From: Bacteroidetes bacterium UBA6491
GTDB taxonomy: Bacteria; Bacteroidota; Bacteroidia; NS11-12g; UBA9320
Assembly (NCBI GenBank): GCA_002436505.1
Contig: DJML01000053.1
Span: forward strand, 31,597 to 44,351
Length of the DNA: 12,755 nucleotides
Direction: 5' to 3'
Positions 1 to 7,416 of the stretch are shown here, in pieces. A program made the translations under genes and the position numbers. Within the stretch, counting starts at the first letter, position 1; every line of letters begins with the position of its first letter. The notes below the pieces were generated by a model. It worked only from the letters and a program-made list of their open reading frames with translations, made no database searches and was not told where the DNA came from.

Positions 1-167
1 TGCCTCAATCGTTTCCAGAAATTCTTTTCTTCCTCATCACTGGCAATATCTTCAGGAATTATTCTAAAGGGTTTAATTTCTTCCTTTTGCTTTATAGAAG
101 CTGCCTTTCTCTCCTCCTGAAGTGCCCCTTCTATTAAGAAATCGCTATATGAAATTGGTTTCGGCAT
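1..167 (-). CDS. Partial gene downstream of korB, product unknown
   Basis: An ATG at 165-167 on the minus strand opens a frame that runs off the window edge, leaving 55 complete codons. The protein begins MPKPISYSDFLIEGALQEER and is rich in Lys and Glu, with a stretch near residues 35-43 reading KPFRIIPED. There is no signal peptide, so it is probably cytoplasmic. It starts only 11 bp after the korB stop with a weak purine-rich leader, so it is most likely the third gene of the korA-korB operon and may supply a redox partner such as an FAD or iron-sulfur oxidoreductase. That role comes from position only. No catalytic motif is visible in the part present, and I do not recognise the family with certainty. 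Confidence 0.7.
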   Translation of the reverse strand, partial: MPKPISYSDFLIEGALQEERKAASIKQKEEIKPFRIIPEDIASDEEEKNFWKRLR

Positions 168-178
168 GATCTCAATCT

Positions 179-1138
179 TTAAATCGCATATTTATCCAGT
201 AGCCCATTCAGCCCTTCCAGCCTTTTATTAACAGGCATTTTAATATTATGAGCTCCATATTCGTCATAGCGCAACGCTTCGGTATTCTGATAAAACAGCC
301 CAATAGGGTTTGAACCGTCCTCCAATTCAACATATTCTCTTGCTTTGTCAATATTTGAAGGATCATGTTGTATGATCTTGCCAAAAGAGTTCCTCACCTG
401 GTCATCAAGTTCAATGCCATTTTCATGATCGAGCAGCGTAAGTGATTCAGGCCTGCTGACATCACTACTAAATCCATCAAGCATCCATACCGGGCATCGT
501 TGCAGAATTCTTACAAACGACAAACCGGGATGCTCATGCGCTTTTTTGATTGTTGCATAAAGGTGAGCCGGGTTCCAGTCGGCTGTTTGGGCGACAAAAG
601 AAACGTTCGTAAACCCCAACGTACTTTGAATAGGATTGATAGGGGGTAGTATTGATCCCTTCGGATGCGTGTTACTTTGTGTTCCTACAGGACTTGTTGG
701 AGAAGTTTGCTTTTTAGTCAATCCGTAGATCTCGTTGTCGAAAAGCAGGACCACCATTTTCATGTTATAACGTATGGCATGCACCCAGTGGCCGGCACCT
801 ATTGAACAACAATCTCCGTCACCTGTAATAACGAATACGTCAAGGTCAGGTCTTCTGAATTTAACACCTTCTGCTACTGGAAAAGCTCTGCCATGCAGGC
901 CATGAAATCCGTATGTTTTCATGTAATGGGGAAAACGGCTGCTACACCCGATCCCCGAAACGAAAACCGTTTTCTCAGGCGGCAATTGCTCCTCTCTGCA
1001 TAATTTCTGGACCGACGTTAAGATGGCATGAGCGCCGCAACCGGGGCACCATCTGGCCGTGCTGCTGCAATAATCTCCAATGCTATAGTATACTTCAGGA
1101 AGATCTAGTTCCGTCAAATCTGCTTTTATTCCTATCAT
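179..1138 (-). CDS. korB: 2-oxoacid:ferredoxin oxidoreductase, beta subunit
   Basis: This 319-residue protein is the thiamine diphosphate (TPP) and [4Fe-4S]-binding beta subunit of a 2-oxoacid:ferredoxin oxidoreductase, which decarboxylates a 2-oxoacid to the acyl-CoA while reducing ferredoxin. The WCPGCG motif puts cysteines at 31 and 34, GIGC gives Cys65, and Cys215 in QRCPVW is the expected fourth cluster ligand. The TPP and Mg site is GDGD at 106-109 plus DNEIYGLT at 134-141, followed by KKQTSPTS, a typical beta-subunit signature. It overlaps korA by the ATGA arrangement at 1135-1138, so the two are translationally coupled. Length and motifs are normal for the family. 2-Oxoglutarate is the likely substrate by similarity to KorB, but pyruvate or another 2-oxoacid cannot be excluded from sequence alone. 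Confidence 0.93.
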   Translation of the reverse strand: MIGIKADLTELDLPEVYYSIGDYCSSTARWCPGCGAHAILTSVQKLCREEQLPPEKTVFVSGIGCSSRFPHYMKTYGFHGLHGRAFPVAEGVKFRRPDLDVFVITGDGDCCSIGAGHWVHAIRYNMKMVVLLFDNEIYGLTKKQTSPTSPVGTQSNTHPKGSILPPINPIQSTLGFTNVSFVAQTADWNPAHLYATIKKAHEHPGLSFVRILQRCPVWMLDGFSSDVSRPESLTLLDHENGIELDDQVRNSFGKIIQHDPSNIDKAREYVELEDGSNPIGLFYQNTEALRYDEYGAHNIKMPVNKRLEGLNGLLDKYAI

Positions 1139-3072
1139 GACTGTGCCTCTTTTTGTTTGTTATAATTGGTAAAAAACCTTTCTATCATTTTGAATATTCT
1201 CATAGGGCTCATCGGCTGACCGAATACATTACTGTAGGAGTCAATATCAATGAGTGTAACTGCTCTCAGGTAGAAAGCCAGTTGTGAATGCCGTCTGTTC
1301 TCTTCCGTTATCAGTGGTCTTCCTACGACATCACTGTAATTCAATTCAACAGCAACTACTTTCTTGAATCGCTGCATGATCTCTTTTATGCCCGGCTCAA
1401 GAGGACTTAAAAAGTGAAGATGCAGGTTGCTTACATTGTATCCTGCGGCCCTGGCTTTCTCCACAGCTTCTTCAATCGCCCCACGGGTGGACCCCCATCC
1501 AACAAGTAAAAGATCTCCTTCCTGGTCTCCATTAACAACAGGTACTTTGAGGCTTTGCTGAAGTGCCGCAAGTTTGCGACTTCTGTGTTCAGCGGATCTT
1601 TGATTTATTGCCGGTTCATAGGCCACGGTACTGTTCTCATCGTGAGCCAGCCCTGTGAGTGTGTACATCCCATTTTTCATTCCCGGTATGGGTCGTCGGC
1701 TTAAACCTGTGTTCGGATCCCAGTCGTATGGTTTTACGCCTTCCTTCCAGGGGCTTTGATCAATTGGCAGAGCAAACCATTCCTCTTTGACCTTTGGCCT
1801 TGGGAAAGGAGAAACGCCCGTTGCCAGATTAGTATCTGAAAGCACAAAGACCGGAGTTCTGAATGATTCAGCCAGCTTTCGTGCAAGAATTACAAAATGA
1901 AAACACTCCTCGATGCTGCTTGGAGCGATGATAACTTTTGGTGCATCTCCGGGATCCCCATAAAGAACGGAGAGCAGATCGCCCTGCTCTACCTTAGTCG
2001 GCAATCCTGTACTAGGACCACCTCGCTGAACATCCACAATGACCAATGGCACTTCTGCCATTACTGCAAGTCCGATAAATTCAGTTTTTAGCGCTATGCC
2101 GGGGCCTGAGGTTATAGTAACTGCCGTTTTGCCGGCATAACTGCAACCGATCGCAAAACCGATCGCTGCTATCTCATCTTCTGCCTGGTGTACGATACCT
2201 CCAACATTATGGATCGCTTCTGCCAAATGATGGGATGCAGATGTTGCCGGGGTAATAGGATACATGGAACATACATCTATACCAGCCGCCATAACACCAA
2301 AACTTATTGCTTCATTTCCATTCATTACCACCATTTCCTCGTCTGTTTCCATGGCTGGAATGGCAAAATGAAGGTCCAAGTTCTCTGCTGCCCAATCATA
2401 TCCTGAATTGAGCAGGTTTATGTTTGATTCAATAATAGCCTCGGACTTCTTTTTAAATATTCTTCTTATCTGATCGTGCGCTTTGTTTCTGTCCCTTGAA
2501 TAGATGTGGCAAAGCATACCTAAAACCCACATGTTTTTGCCTTTTCTTGGGTCACGGACAACCTTCAGACATTCTTCTTCCATTGGGACCTCGTAAACAC
2601 TGGCGCCCATCTCTTTGAACTGGGCAATGGCTTCGGTATATTCCGTCCGGATCTTATCGGTAGGATCATTGGCCCATTTGTTCTCTATGATCAGAAAGGT
2701 GCCTGGTTTATATGCCCTTTGACTCAGTCTTCCATATAGCACCTGTTCATTGAATGCGACTACGAGCTGTGCATGATCACCCATGTTGGTCACTTTCTCG
2801 CTTCCAATACGCACCCTGATACCTGAAGCCCCGGCTCTTGAACGTGCGGGTGGCTGAATTTCCGCAGGTATGATCTCTACTGTCCAAACCCCGTTTCCCA
2901 TTTTGGCCGAAATTGCGCCAAGGCTCTGTCCGCATTTTTGCGCACCCTCACCGGAATCACTGACAATTTCAACAATCGCTTCCTTAAGCTGGGTTGCCGT
3001 ACCCTTTTTATTCTTTGCAACTTTATCTGCACTTGTTAAAGTATCCATCCTTAAAAATTTAAAATAAGTCAT
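1135..3072 (-). CDS. korA: 2-oxoacid:ferredoxin oxidoreductase, fused gamma-alpha subunit
   Basis: This is the large subunit paired with korB, with the gamma domain fused ahead of the alpha domain as in KorA of mycobacteria and Bacteroidota. Counting from the internal ATG at 3048, the gamma domain spans about residues 20-190 (SDSGEGAQKCGQ near its start). The alpha pyrimidine-binding domain follows with YPITP at 263-267 and GGPSTGLPTKVEQGD from 343, and the C-terminal domain ends in VAVELNYSDVVGRP. No ferredoxin-like delta domain is present, so an external ferredoxin must accept electrons. Two ATG starts are possible: 3072 (645 residues) and 3048 (637 residues). Neither has a well-placed Shine-Dalgarno; AAGG abuts the ATG at 3048. 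The first eight residues (MTYFKFLR) look unlike the family, so 3048 may be the true start. A TTG at 3075 is not convincing. The gene is the first of its operon. Confidence 0.92.
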   Translation of the reverse strand: MTYFKFLRMDTLTSADKVAKNKKGTATQLKEAIVEIVSDSGEGAQKCGQSLGAISAKMGNGVWTVEIIPAEIQPPARSRAGASGIRVRIGSEKVTNMGDHAQLVVAFNEQVLYGRLSQRAYKPGTFLIIENKWANDPTDKIRTEYTEAIAQFKEMGASVYEVPMEEECLKVVRDPRKGKNMWVLGMLCHIYSRDRNKAHDQIRRIFKKKSEAIIESNINLLNSGYDWAAENLDLHFAIPAMETDEEMVVMNGNEAISFGVMAAGIDVCSMYPITPATSASHHLAEAIHNVGGIVHQAEDEIAAIGFAIGCSYAGKTAVTITSGPGIALKTEFIGLAVMAEVPLVIVDVQRGGPSTGLPTKVEQGDLLSVLYGDPGDAPKVIIAPSSIEECFHFVILARKLAESFRTPVFVLSDTNLATGVSPFPRPKVKEEWFALPIDQSPWKEGVKPYDWDPNTGLSRRPIPGMKNGMYTLTGLAHDENSTVAYEPAINQRSAEHRSRKLAALQQSLKVPVVNGDQEGDLLLVGWGSTRGAIEEAVEKARAAGYNVSNLHLHFLSPLEPGIKEIMQRFKKVVAVELNYSDVVGRPLITEENRRHSQLAFYLRAVTLIDIDSYSNVFGQPMSPMRIFKMIERFFTNYNKQKEAQS

Positions 3073-3103
3073 CAAATGTGATCAGAATTTAGTGCCCAAG
3101 ACA

Positions 3104-3115
3104 TGACCAAAGTCA
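3104..3115. promoter_or_regulatory. Possible Crp/Fnr-type operator upstream of korA
   Basis: TGAC-CAAA-GTCA is a 4+4 inverted repeat lying 32-43 bp upstream of the korA ATG at 3072. The arrangement resembles half-sites of Crp/Fnr-family regulators, which would suit a ferredoxin-linked operon, but eight matched bases are weak evidence on their own. Confidence 0.25.
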
Positions 3116-3156
3116 GTTTTTGGATTGATATGATGCTTAAACAAAAAATATCTTTA

Positions 3157-3186
3157 GTCCCGCCAGGACATATTTTATAATATGTC
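3157..3186. repeat. Two adjoining palindromes in the korA / DUF1801 intergenic region
   Basis: GTCCCGCCAGGAC at 3157-3169 has GTCC/GGAC ends around a 5-nt centre. It merges into a perfect 8-bp inverted repeat, GACATATT (3167-3174) and AATATGTC (3179-3186), with a TTAT centre. Read on the minus strand the first unit is followed by TAAAGAT. Short GC-centred palindromes of this kind are often extragenic repeats in Bacteroidota genomes, so this may be a degenerate REP-like copy. It could instead be an operator for korA or the DUF1801 gene. Only one copy is seen in the window, so repeat status is unproved. Confidence 0.4.
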
Positions 3187-3328
3187 GGTAATATTCCTTA
3201 AGAACAGGTAATCAATCATAACTAAATATATTATGTCGTTTATTTCAATTCTGGAATGATTTAAGAATATGACATTAAAGAATGAAGAATAAAATGGAAA
3301 ACTTTTAAATTGGAAAAAATTTACCTGC

Positions 3329-3802
3329 ATGTCAAAGAACACAGGCACCATTGACGAATACCTAGCAAAACTCCCTGAAGAGAGAAAAGAGTGCGTGAAA
3401 CGCATTATCGACCTCATTGAAAAAAATATTCCAAAAGGGTTTGAGGCTCAGATCAATTATGCAATGCCAGGATTTGTGGTTCCTCACACCTTATACCCGG
3501 AAGGTTATCATTGCAATCCGGAGTTGCCACTCCCATTTATTAATGTCGCCTCACAGAAAAATTCAATCAACCTGTATCACATGGGATTATATGCCGACAG
3601 GGAATTACATGACTGGTTTGTAAATGAATATCCTAAACATGTAAAAACAAAGCTGGATATGGGTAAAAGTTGTATCAGGTTTAAAAAAATAGATCAGATC
3701 CCTTATGACCTTTTGTCGGAACTGGTCAGAAAGATGTCGCCTCAGCAATGGATCGACCTATACGAGAAAAATTTTAAACTTAAGTCAAGATCAAACAATT
3801 GA
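3329..3802 (+). CDS. DUF1801 (YdhG-like) protein
   Basis: This 157-residue cytoplasmic protein matches the DUF1801/YdhG family. The N-terminal helix (TIDEYLAKLPEERKECVKRI) leads to FEAQINYAMPGFVVP at residues 38-52. The central strand region holds PLPFINVASQKNSINLY and the C-terminal part GKSCIRFKKIDQIPYDLL, ending in MSPQQWIDLYE; all three are characteristic. Family members adopt a small alpha/beta fold, and some have been discussed as iron-binding or frataxin-like, but no enzymatic role is established. There is no signal peptide. The gene is divergent from korA, and 158 bp separate it from the downstream SQR, which has its own -7 box. It is therefore probably its own transcription unit. The ATG at 3329 fits the family N-terminus. 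Confidence 0.85.
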   Translation: MSKNTGTIDEYLAKLPEERKECVKRIIDLIEKNIPKGFEAQINYAMPGFVVPHTLYPEGYHCNPELPLPFINVASQKNSINLYHMGLYADRELHDWFVNEYPKHVKTKLDMGKSCIRFKKIDQIPYDLLSELVRKMSPQQWIDLYEKNFKLKSRSNN

Positions 3803-3935
3803 TCTGTATCTAGCCACTCACCGAATTTTTCGAAATTGTCATTCGTCATGTTTTCACCCTTATTTAGCTGATTACCTATGAGTTTTATCACGGGCAATTT
3901 TGTCATCGGTCAGTAGTCAGGACAATTTACCGACA

Positions 3936-3943
3936 TAGCTTTG
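3936..3943 (+). promoter_or_regulatory. Bacteroidota-type -7 box upstream of the SQR gene
   Basis: TAGCTTTG is an exact match to the TAnnTTTG -7 consensus of Bacteroidota and ends 17 bp before the ATG at 3961, giving a very short leader. No TTG lies at the expected -33 distance. A 5-bp inverted repeat, TCGGT (3906-3910) and ACCGA (3929-3933), sits just upstream and could be an operator. Confidence 0.4.
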
Positions 3944-3960
3944 ATCCAAAATATAAGGCT

Positions 3961-5163
3961 ATGACAACATCAGTAGTAATCGGAGGAAACTTTGCCGGAC
4001 TAACAGCAGCTCTGGAGATTAAAAGAAGAGGGAAAGATGATCACAAGGTTGTACTTATCGATAAATCACCATTGTTTCTATTTATTCCATCGCTGATATG
4101 GGTCCCGATCGGAAGGCGCGAGATAAAAGATATTTCTTTCCGTAAGGATGAGATATTGAAAAAGAAAGGCGTTGATTTCATTCATGCAGAAGCAAAGAAT
4201 GTGGATACCGTAAACCAGGTCGTGGTCACCGACAAAGGGGATGTCAAGTATGACCACCTTGTAATTGCCACAGGCCCGAAGATCAATTTTGACGTTGCAC
4301 CGGGAGTGAAAGAATTTGCACACTACATTGGAAGTCCAAAAGGTGCAATGGATACAAGAAAAGCACTGGAGGAATTTAAAAAAGATCCAGGCCCTATTGT
4401 TATCGGGGCCACTCAAAATGCAGGTTGTATGGGAGCTGCCTACGAATTCCTGTTCAACATTGACCGTTGGCTAAGAGACCAGAAGATCAGGAAGAAAGTT
4501 GACCTTTACTGGATCACGCCTGAAGATTACCTGGGTCATTTTGGTATTGATGGAATGCCACTGGGAAAAACGATGCTTACATCTTTCATGAAAATGTTTA
4601 ACATTCACTTCCGCACCCAGGTAGGTGTAGAAGAAGTTAAAAAGGATAAAGTGATACTTAGTTCAGGAGAAGAATTGCCCAGTAAATTCACAATGCTGAT
4701 GCCACCGTTTGTTGGCGTTGATTTTGTAACTAATTCTCCGGGTCTGGAAGCGACTGCCAACGGATATATGCCGGTGGGGGACGACTACAGGCACCCTACC
4801 TTACCGAATGTTTGGGCGGCAGGTATCGCTGTGGATGTTAAAGCTCCGTTCACATCTAAAAAAGTTCCGTTCTCTACTCCGAAAACCGGATATCCTTCCG
4901 ACGAAACAGGCAAGATCGTTGCGAAAAACATCATCCGAGTTGCTAACGGAAGAACAGATCTAAAGAAAAAAGCCTGGGGTAAAATACCCGGATTATGTAT
5001 AATGGATGCGGGCCGTAAGGAAGTGATCATATTCTCTAACAGCTTGTTTAAACCACGGGTATTTGCTGTAATGATACCGAATGTCCTCTACGATTTTTCT
5101 AAAGTACTTTTTGAGAAGTATTTCCTTTGGAAATCCAGAAAAGGGTATTCTTACCTTCCATAA
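3961..5163 (+). CDS. sqr: Sulfide:quinone oxidoreductase (FAD-dependent)
   Basis: This 400-residue flavoprotein should oxidise sulfide to polysulfide or zero-valent sulfur and pass electrons to the quinone pool at the inner membrane. The FAD dinucleotide motif VVIGGNFAGL is at residues 5-14 and ATGP is at 103-106. The second flavin segment ends in NVWAAG after GDDYRHP. The two essential redox cysteines are present: Cys156 in NAGCMGAAYE and Cys346 in GLCIMDAGRK. These correspond to Cys160 and Cys356 of the Acidithiobacillus ferrooxidans enzyme. The third cysteine of that enzyme (Cys128) is replaced in the HYIGSPKGAMD segment. The C-terminus VLFEKYFLWKSRKGYSYLP matches the family's amphipathic membrane-anchoring tail. 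Alternative family members (flavocytochrome c, type II NADH dehydrogenase) fit less well. A perfect terminator follows. Confidence 0.85.
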   Translation: MTTSVVIGGNFAGLTAALEIKRRGKDDHKVVLIDKSPLFLFIPSLIWVPIGRREIKDISFRKDEILKKKGVDFIHAEAKNVDTVNQVVVTDKGDVKYDHLVIATGPKINFDVAPGVKEFAHYIGSPKGAMDTRKALEEFKKDPGPIVIGATQNAGCMGAAYEFLFNIDRWLRDQKIRKKVDLYWITPEDYLGHFGIDGMPLGKTMLTSFMKMFNIHFRTQVGVEEVKKDKVILSSGEELPSKFTMLMPPFVGVDFVTNSPGLEATANGYMPVGDDYRHPTLPNVWAAGIAVDVKAPFTSKKVPFSTPKTGYPSDETGKIVAKNIIRVANGRTDLKKKAWGKIPGLCIMDAGRKEVIIFSNSLFKPRVFAVMIPNVLYDFSKVLFEKYFLWKSRKGYSYLP

Positions 5164-5177
5164 AGTAAGGTAGATTA

Positions 5178-5207
5178 TGTGCAAATTTATAGGGTAGATT
5201 TTGCACA
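5178..5207 (+). repeat. Inverted and direct repeat just before the SQR terminator
   Basis: TGTGCAAA (5178-5185) and TTTGCACA (5200-5207) form a perfect 8-bp inverted repeat with a 14-nt loop. The same stretch also shows an imperfect direct repeat of GGTAGATT at a 24-bp interval (5169-5176 and 5193-5200). The right arm shares its last base with the terminator stem. Confidence 0.5.
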
Positions 5208-5239
5208 AACCCTGGCTGAATTCAGCCAGGGTTTTTTTT
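5207..5239 (+). terminator. Intrinsic terminator after the SQR gene
   Basis: A perfect 28-nt palindrome spans 5207-5234. Its left half is AAACCCTGGCTGAA, its right half is the exact complement, and the T run continues to 5239. This is a strong rho-independent terminator that separates SQR from the cytochrome gene. The A-rich left side may let it work in both directions. Confidence 0.88.
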
Positions 5240-5375
5240 AATTTTCTATCACAGAATAATTTATATGGTTAACAATATATGAAACTATATATGTAAAACA
5301 GGTAAATTATACACAACTATATCTAAAAACAATACAAAGTATTATCTTCACCTCTACATTTAGCATTATTATCTA

Positions 5376-5996
5376 ATGAAAAAACAAATTATTATGTTGA
5401 CTTCGGGGATATTGTTGTCCCTGGGTCTTGTTCAGTGTTCAGATCAAAAAGTGGATAATGGGACCTCGGAAGAGGATTCGGGAATTACTGTTCCAGCCGA
5501 AAACTATGGCGGGTACAGTTCTCAGGTAGAATGGGGCAATCATTTGGTCACTATCGCCGGATGTAATGACTGCCATACGCCTAAAAAAATGACCGAAAAA
5601 GGTCCGGTGATCGATTCAAGTTTATTGTTATCCGGCCATCCGGTCAACATGCCTAAAATTGAAGTTAACAAGGCAGAAATGGAAGCAAAACATTTGGTGG
5701 TAACAATGGACCTCACAGAATGGGTGGGTCCCTGGGGAACGTCTTATGCAGCAAACCTGACGCCTCATGAAACAGGGCTGGGCAACTGGTCTGAAGAACA
5801 ATTCTTTAAAGCGCTGCGCGAAGGCAAATTCAAAGGCCTTGATGGTTCAAGGACACTATTGCCTCCGATGCCCTGGGAAATGTTCAAGCATTTTTCTGAT
5901 GACGAGATCAAAGCGATATTTGCTTACCTGAAAAGTGTAAAGCCGGTTGATAACATAGTGCCTGCTGCACTTCCGCCTGTTAGTGCACCGCAGTAG
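5376..5996 (+). CDS. Mono-heme c-type cytochrome lipoprotein
   Basis: This 206-residue exported protein carries one heme c motif, Cys63-Asn-Asp-Cys66-His67, in the context IAGCNDCHTPK. It continues through LSGHP and NLTPHETGLGNWSEEQFFKALREG to LPPMPWEMF, where Met165 is the probable sixth heme ligand. This is the usual layout of small Bacteroidota class I cytochromes. Residues 1-20 form a signal peptide, and LGLVQC places the probable lipidated cysteine at 21. Gln at -1 is unusual for a lipobox, so lipidation is less certain than export. The C-terminus is rich in Pro and Ala. The SQR terminator lies upstream, so it is not clearly in the SQR operon. It could carry electrons in a periplasmic or membrane-associated chain; the partner is unknown. 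Confidence 0.85.
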   Translation: MKKQIIMLTSGILLSLGLVQCSDQKVDNGTSEEDSGITVPAENYGGYSSQVEWGNHLVTIAGCNDCHTPKKMTEKGPVIDSSLLLSGHPVNMPKIEVNKAEMEAKHLVVTMDLTEWVGPWGTSYAANLTPHETGLGNWSEEQFFKALREGKFKGLDGSRTLLPPMPWEMFKHFSDDEIKAIFAYLKSVKPVDNIVPAALPPVSAPQ

Positions 5997-6082
5997 CAAT
6001 CATTGCCAATCATCCAGATTTAGTTTTGGTTTGAGTGAAATCGAATCAGAACCGAGAACATTATTAATAGGCCAAAACATCC

Positions 6083-6142
6083 TTAGGTCTTTATTATTAA
6101 CCTAAACCTGGCCCAAAAAACAGGTTATATGTCATATGTCAT
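6083..6142. repeat. Abutting stem-loops and tandem 7-bp repeat upstream of the 6194 gene
   Basis: TTAGGT (6083-6088) pairs with ACCTAA (6100-6105), and AACCTG (6105-6110) pairs with CAGGTT (6121-6126). The two stems share base 6105, so they cannot fully coexist. ATATGTC then occurs twice in tandem at 6127-6140. There is no T run, so this is not a clear terminator for the cytochrome gene. It may be regulatory for the downstream lipoprotein, though chance is possible in AT-rich DNA. Confidence 0.3.
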
Positions 6143-6193
6143 TTTAATTATTGGCAAAGGTTTCTATATTAGTCCCTTGTAAAAACTAATATC

Positions 6194-7195
6194 ATGAGAA
6201 TATTTCATCCTGTACTTATGATCCCTTTTCTTTTTTTATGCAATTGTAAGGAAAGGGATACTAAGTCAAATGACCCTGAGCCAAACAACACCACCGTTGA
6301 TCTCAGTTGGAGTTCAATAGATGCAGGAATTATCTCTGGGGACGTGGCTAACTTGAAGTTCGCAAATCAACTTGAAGGCTACTGCATGGTACAAGCAGGT
6401 CAACATATCTCACATTTACTAAAGACCAGTGATGGAGGTTCTAACTGGGATTACACTGACCTTGTACAAACTCCGCTTTATGATGTAGCTGTTCAAGGAA
6501 ATGGGATCTATTGTCTTGACATTTATGATCGTATTAAAACAAATCTTACCAAAGGTTCCGGTTCGTGGACAACAACAGATCTGCCATTTACTTATACACG
6601 GAGATTACTGAGCGATGGAAGTTCGATTTATGTGATAACCAATCAAATTTCAAGAAACAATAGCGAGATCTACCGGTGTACCAATGCTTTTAAATCACAT
6701 GAGATGAAAGGAGTAACCAGAGGCAAAATAGATCATATTAGATCGGCAGCCGGTGACGTTATTGTAGTCTCAAACCCGTATGAATTTCAATCATACAATC
6801 CTTTCATCTATCGTGTTACATCAATTGGAATGGATTCACTACAGGTCGTTGGGCATGGGATGAACTCCCCCAAGGTATCAGCGCTGGCCCTTATAGACTC
6901 TAAGACAGGATACATTGGCATAGGCAATCTGATCTATAAGTTTTCCTTTCCATATGAATTTGACCTTTATAAGGAACTAGAAGATCCGTCAGAGATCATT
7001 AAGACATTAGATGTCCTGGATGATAAGTTGTATGCGGGCACCTCAAAAGGAAACATCTTTAAAATTAGCACTGATCTACTGACAACAGAATACAGTATTC
7101 CTGGCATTCAGATATACAGTGCAAACTTCATTACATCCTATAAAACAGCGTATTATATCGGGGACTCCGGAAAAATAATAAAGGGAACCTGGTAA
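6194..7195 (+). CDS. Exported lipoprotein with a BNR/Asp-box, beta-propeller-like
   Basis: This 333-residue protein has an N-terminal hydrophobic stretch (residues 7-15) ending in LFLCNCKERD. Cys18 is the likely lipidated residue, with Asn at -1 as often seen in Bacteroidota; Cys16 is an alternative. After a short polar linker the segment KTSDGGSNWDY at 77-87 is a clear BNR/Asp box (S-x-D-x-G-x-x-W). The rest consists of short beta-strand blocks typical of a sialidase-like or Ycf48-like propeller, for example SKTGYIGIGNLIYKF and KLYAGTSKGNIFKIS. No sialidase catalytic residues are evident, so an enzymatic call is not made; a surface binding or assembly role is more likely. The upstream gap of 197 bp suggests its own promoter. 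Family identity below the fold level is unknown. Confidence 0.75.
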   Translation: MRIFHPVLMIPFLFLCNCKERDTKSNDPEPNNTTVDLSWSSIDAGIISGDVANLKFANQLEGYCMVQAGQHISHLLKTSDGGSNWDYTDLVQTPLYDVAVQGNGIYCLDIYDRIKTNLTKGSGSWTTTDLPFTYTRRLLSDGSSIYVITNQISRNNSEIYRCTNAFKSHEMKGVTRGKIDHIRSAAGDVIVVSNPYEFQSYNPFIYRVTSIGMDSLQVVGHGMNSPKVSALALIDSKTGYIGIGNLIYKFSFPYEFDLYKELEDPSEIIKTLDVLDDKLYAGTSKGNIFKISTDLLTTEYSIPGIQIYSANFITSYKTAYYIGDSGKIIKGTW

Positions 7196-7251
7196 GCCGG
7201 TAGATTTTCAGTTTAAATATCACCCTTAAATTGATTTTTCGGAAGAGAATC

Positions 7252-7284
7252 CTGAGCATGTAGTAAAAAAGGTCATGCTGTCAG
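7252..7284. other. Weak stem-loop between convergent genes
   Basis: CTGAGCATG (7252-7260) and CATGCTGTCAG (7274-7284) form an imperfect stem between the convergent genes ending at 7195 and 7417. There is no adjoining T run on either strand, so a terminator role is uncertain. I see nothing else in the 221-bp interval. Confidence 0.25.
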
Positions 7285-7416
7285 AACAAATGCCAGAAAT
7301 CCTTTCCAATAACATTCACCAAAGGCATCTTCCATTTTCAATTATAGAACATTAGAATAACATCACCGCTGTCTGAAAAAAAGGCGTCTAAAAAAAACAT
7401 ATGATTAGAAAGAATG

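Noticed and set aside
3073..3075. TTG start codon for korA
   Set aside because: It adds one residue before an ATG and has no ribosome-binding sequence; the ATGs at 3072 and 3048 are better.
5271..5292. AT-rich palindrome ATATAT-gaaact-ATATAT
   Set aside because: It is low-complexity AT sequence in an AT-rich intergenic region, so symmetry is expected by chance.
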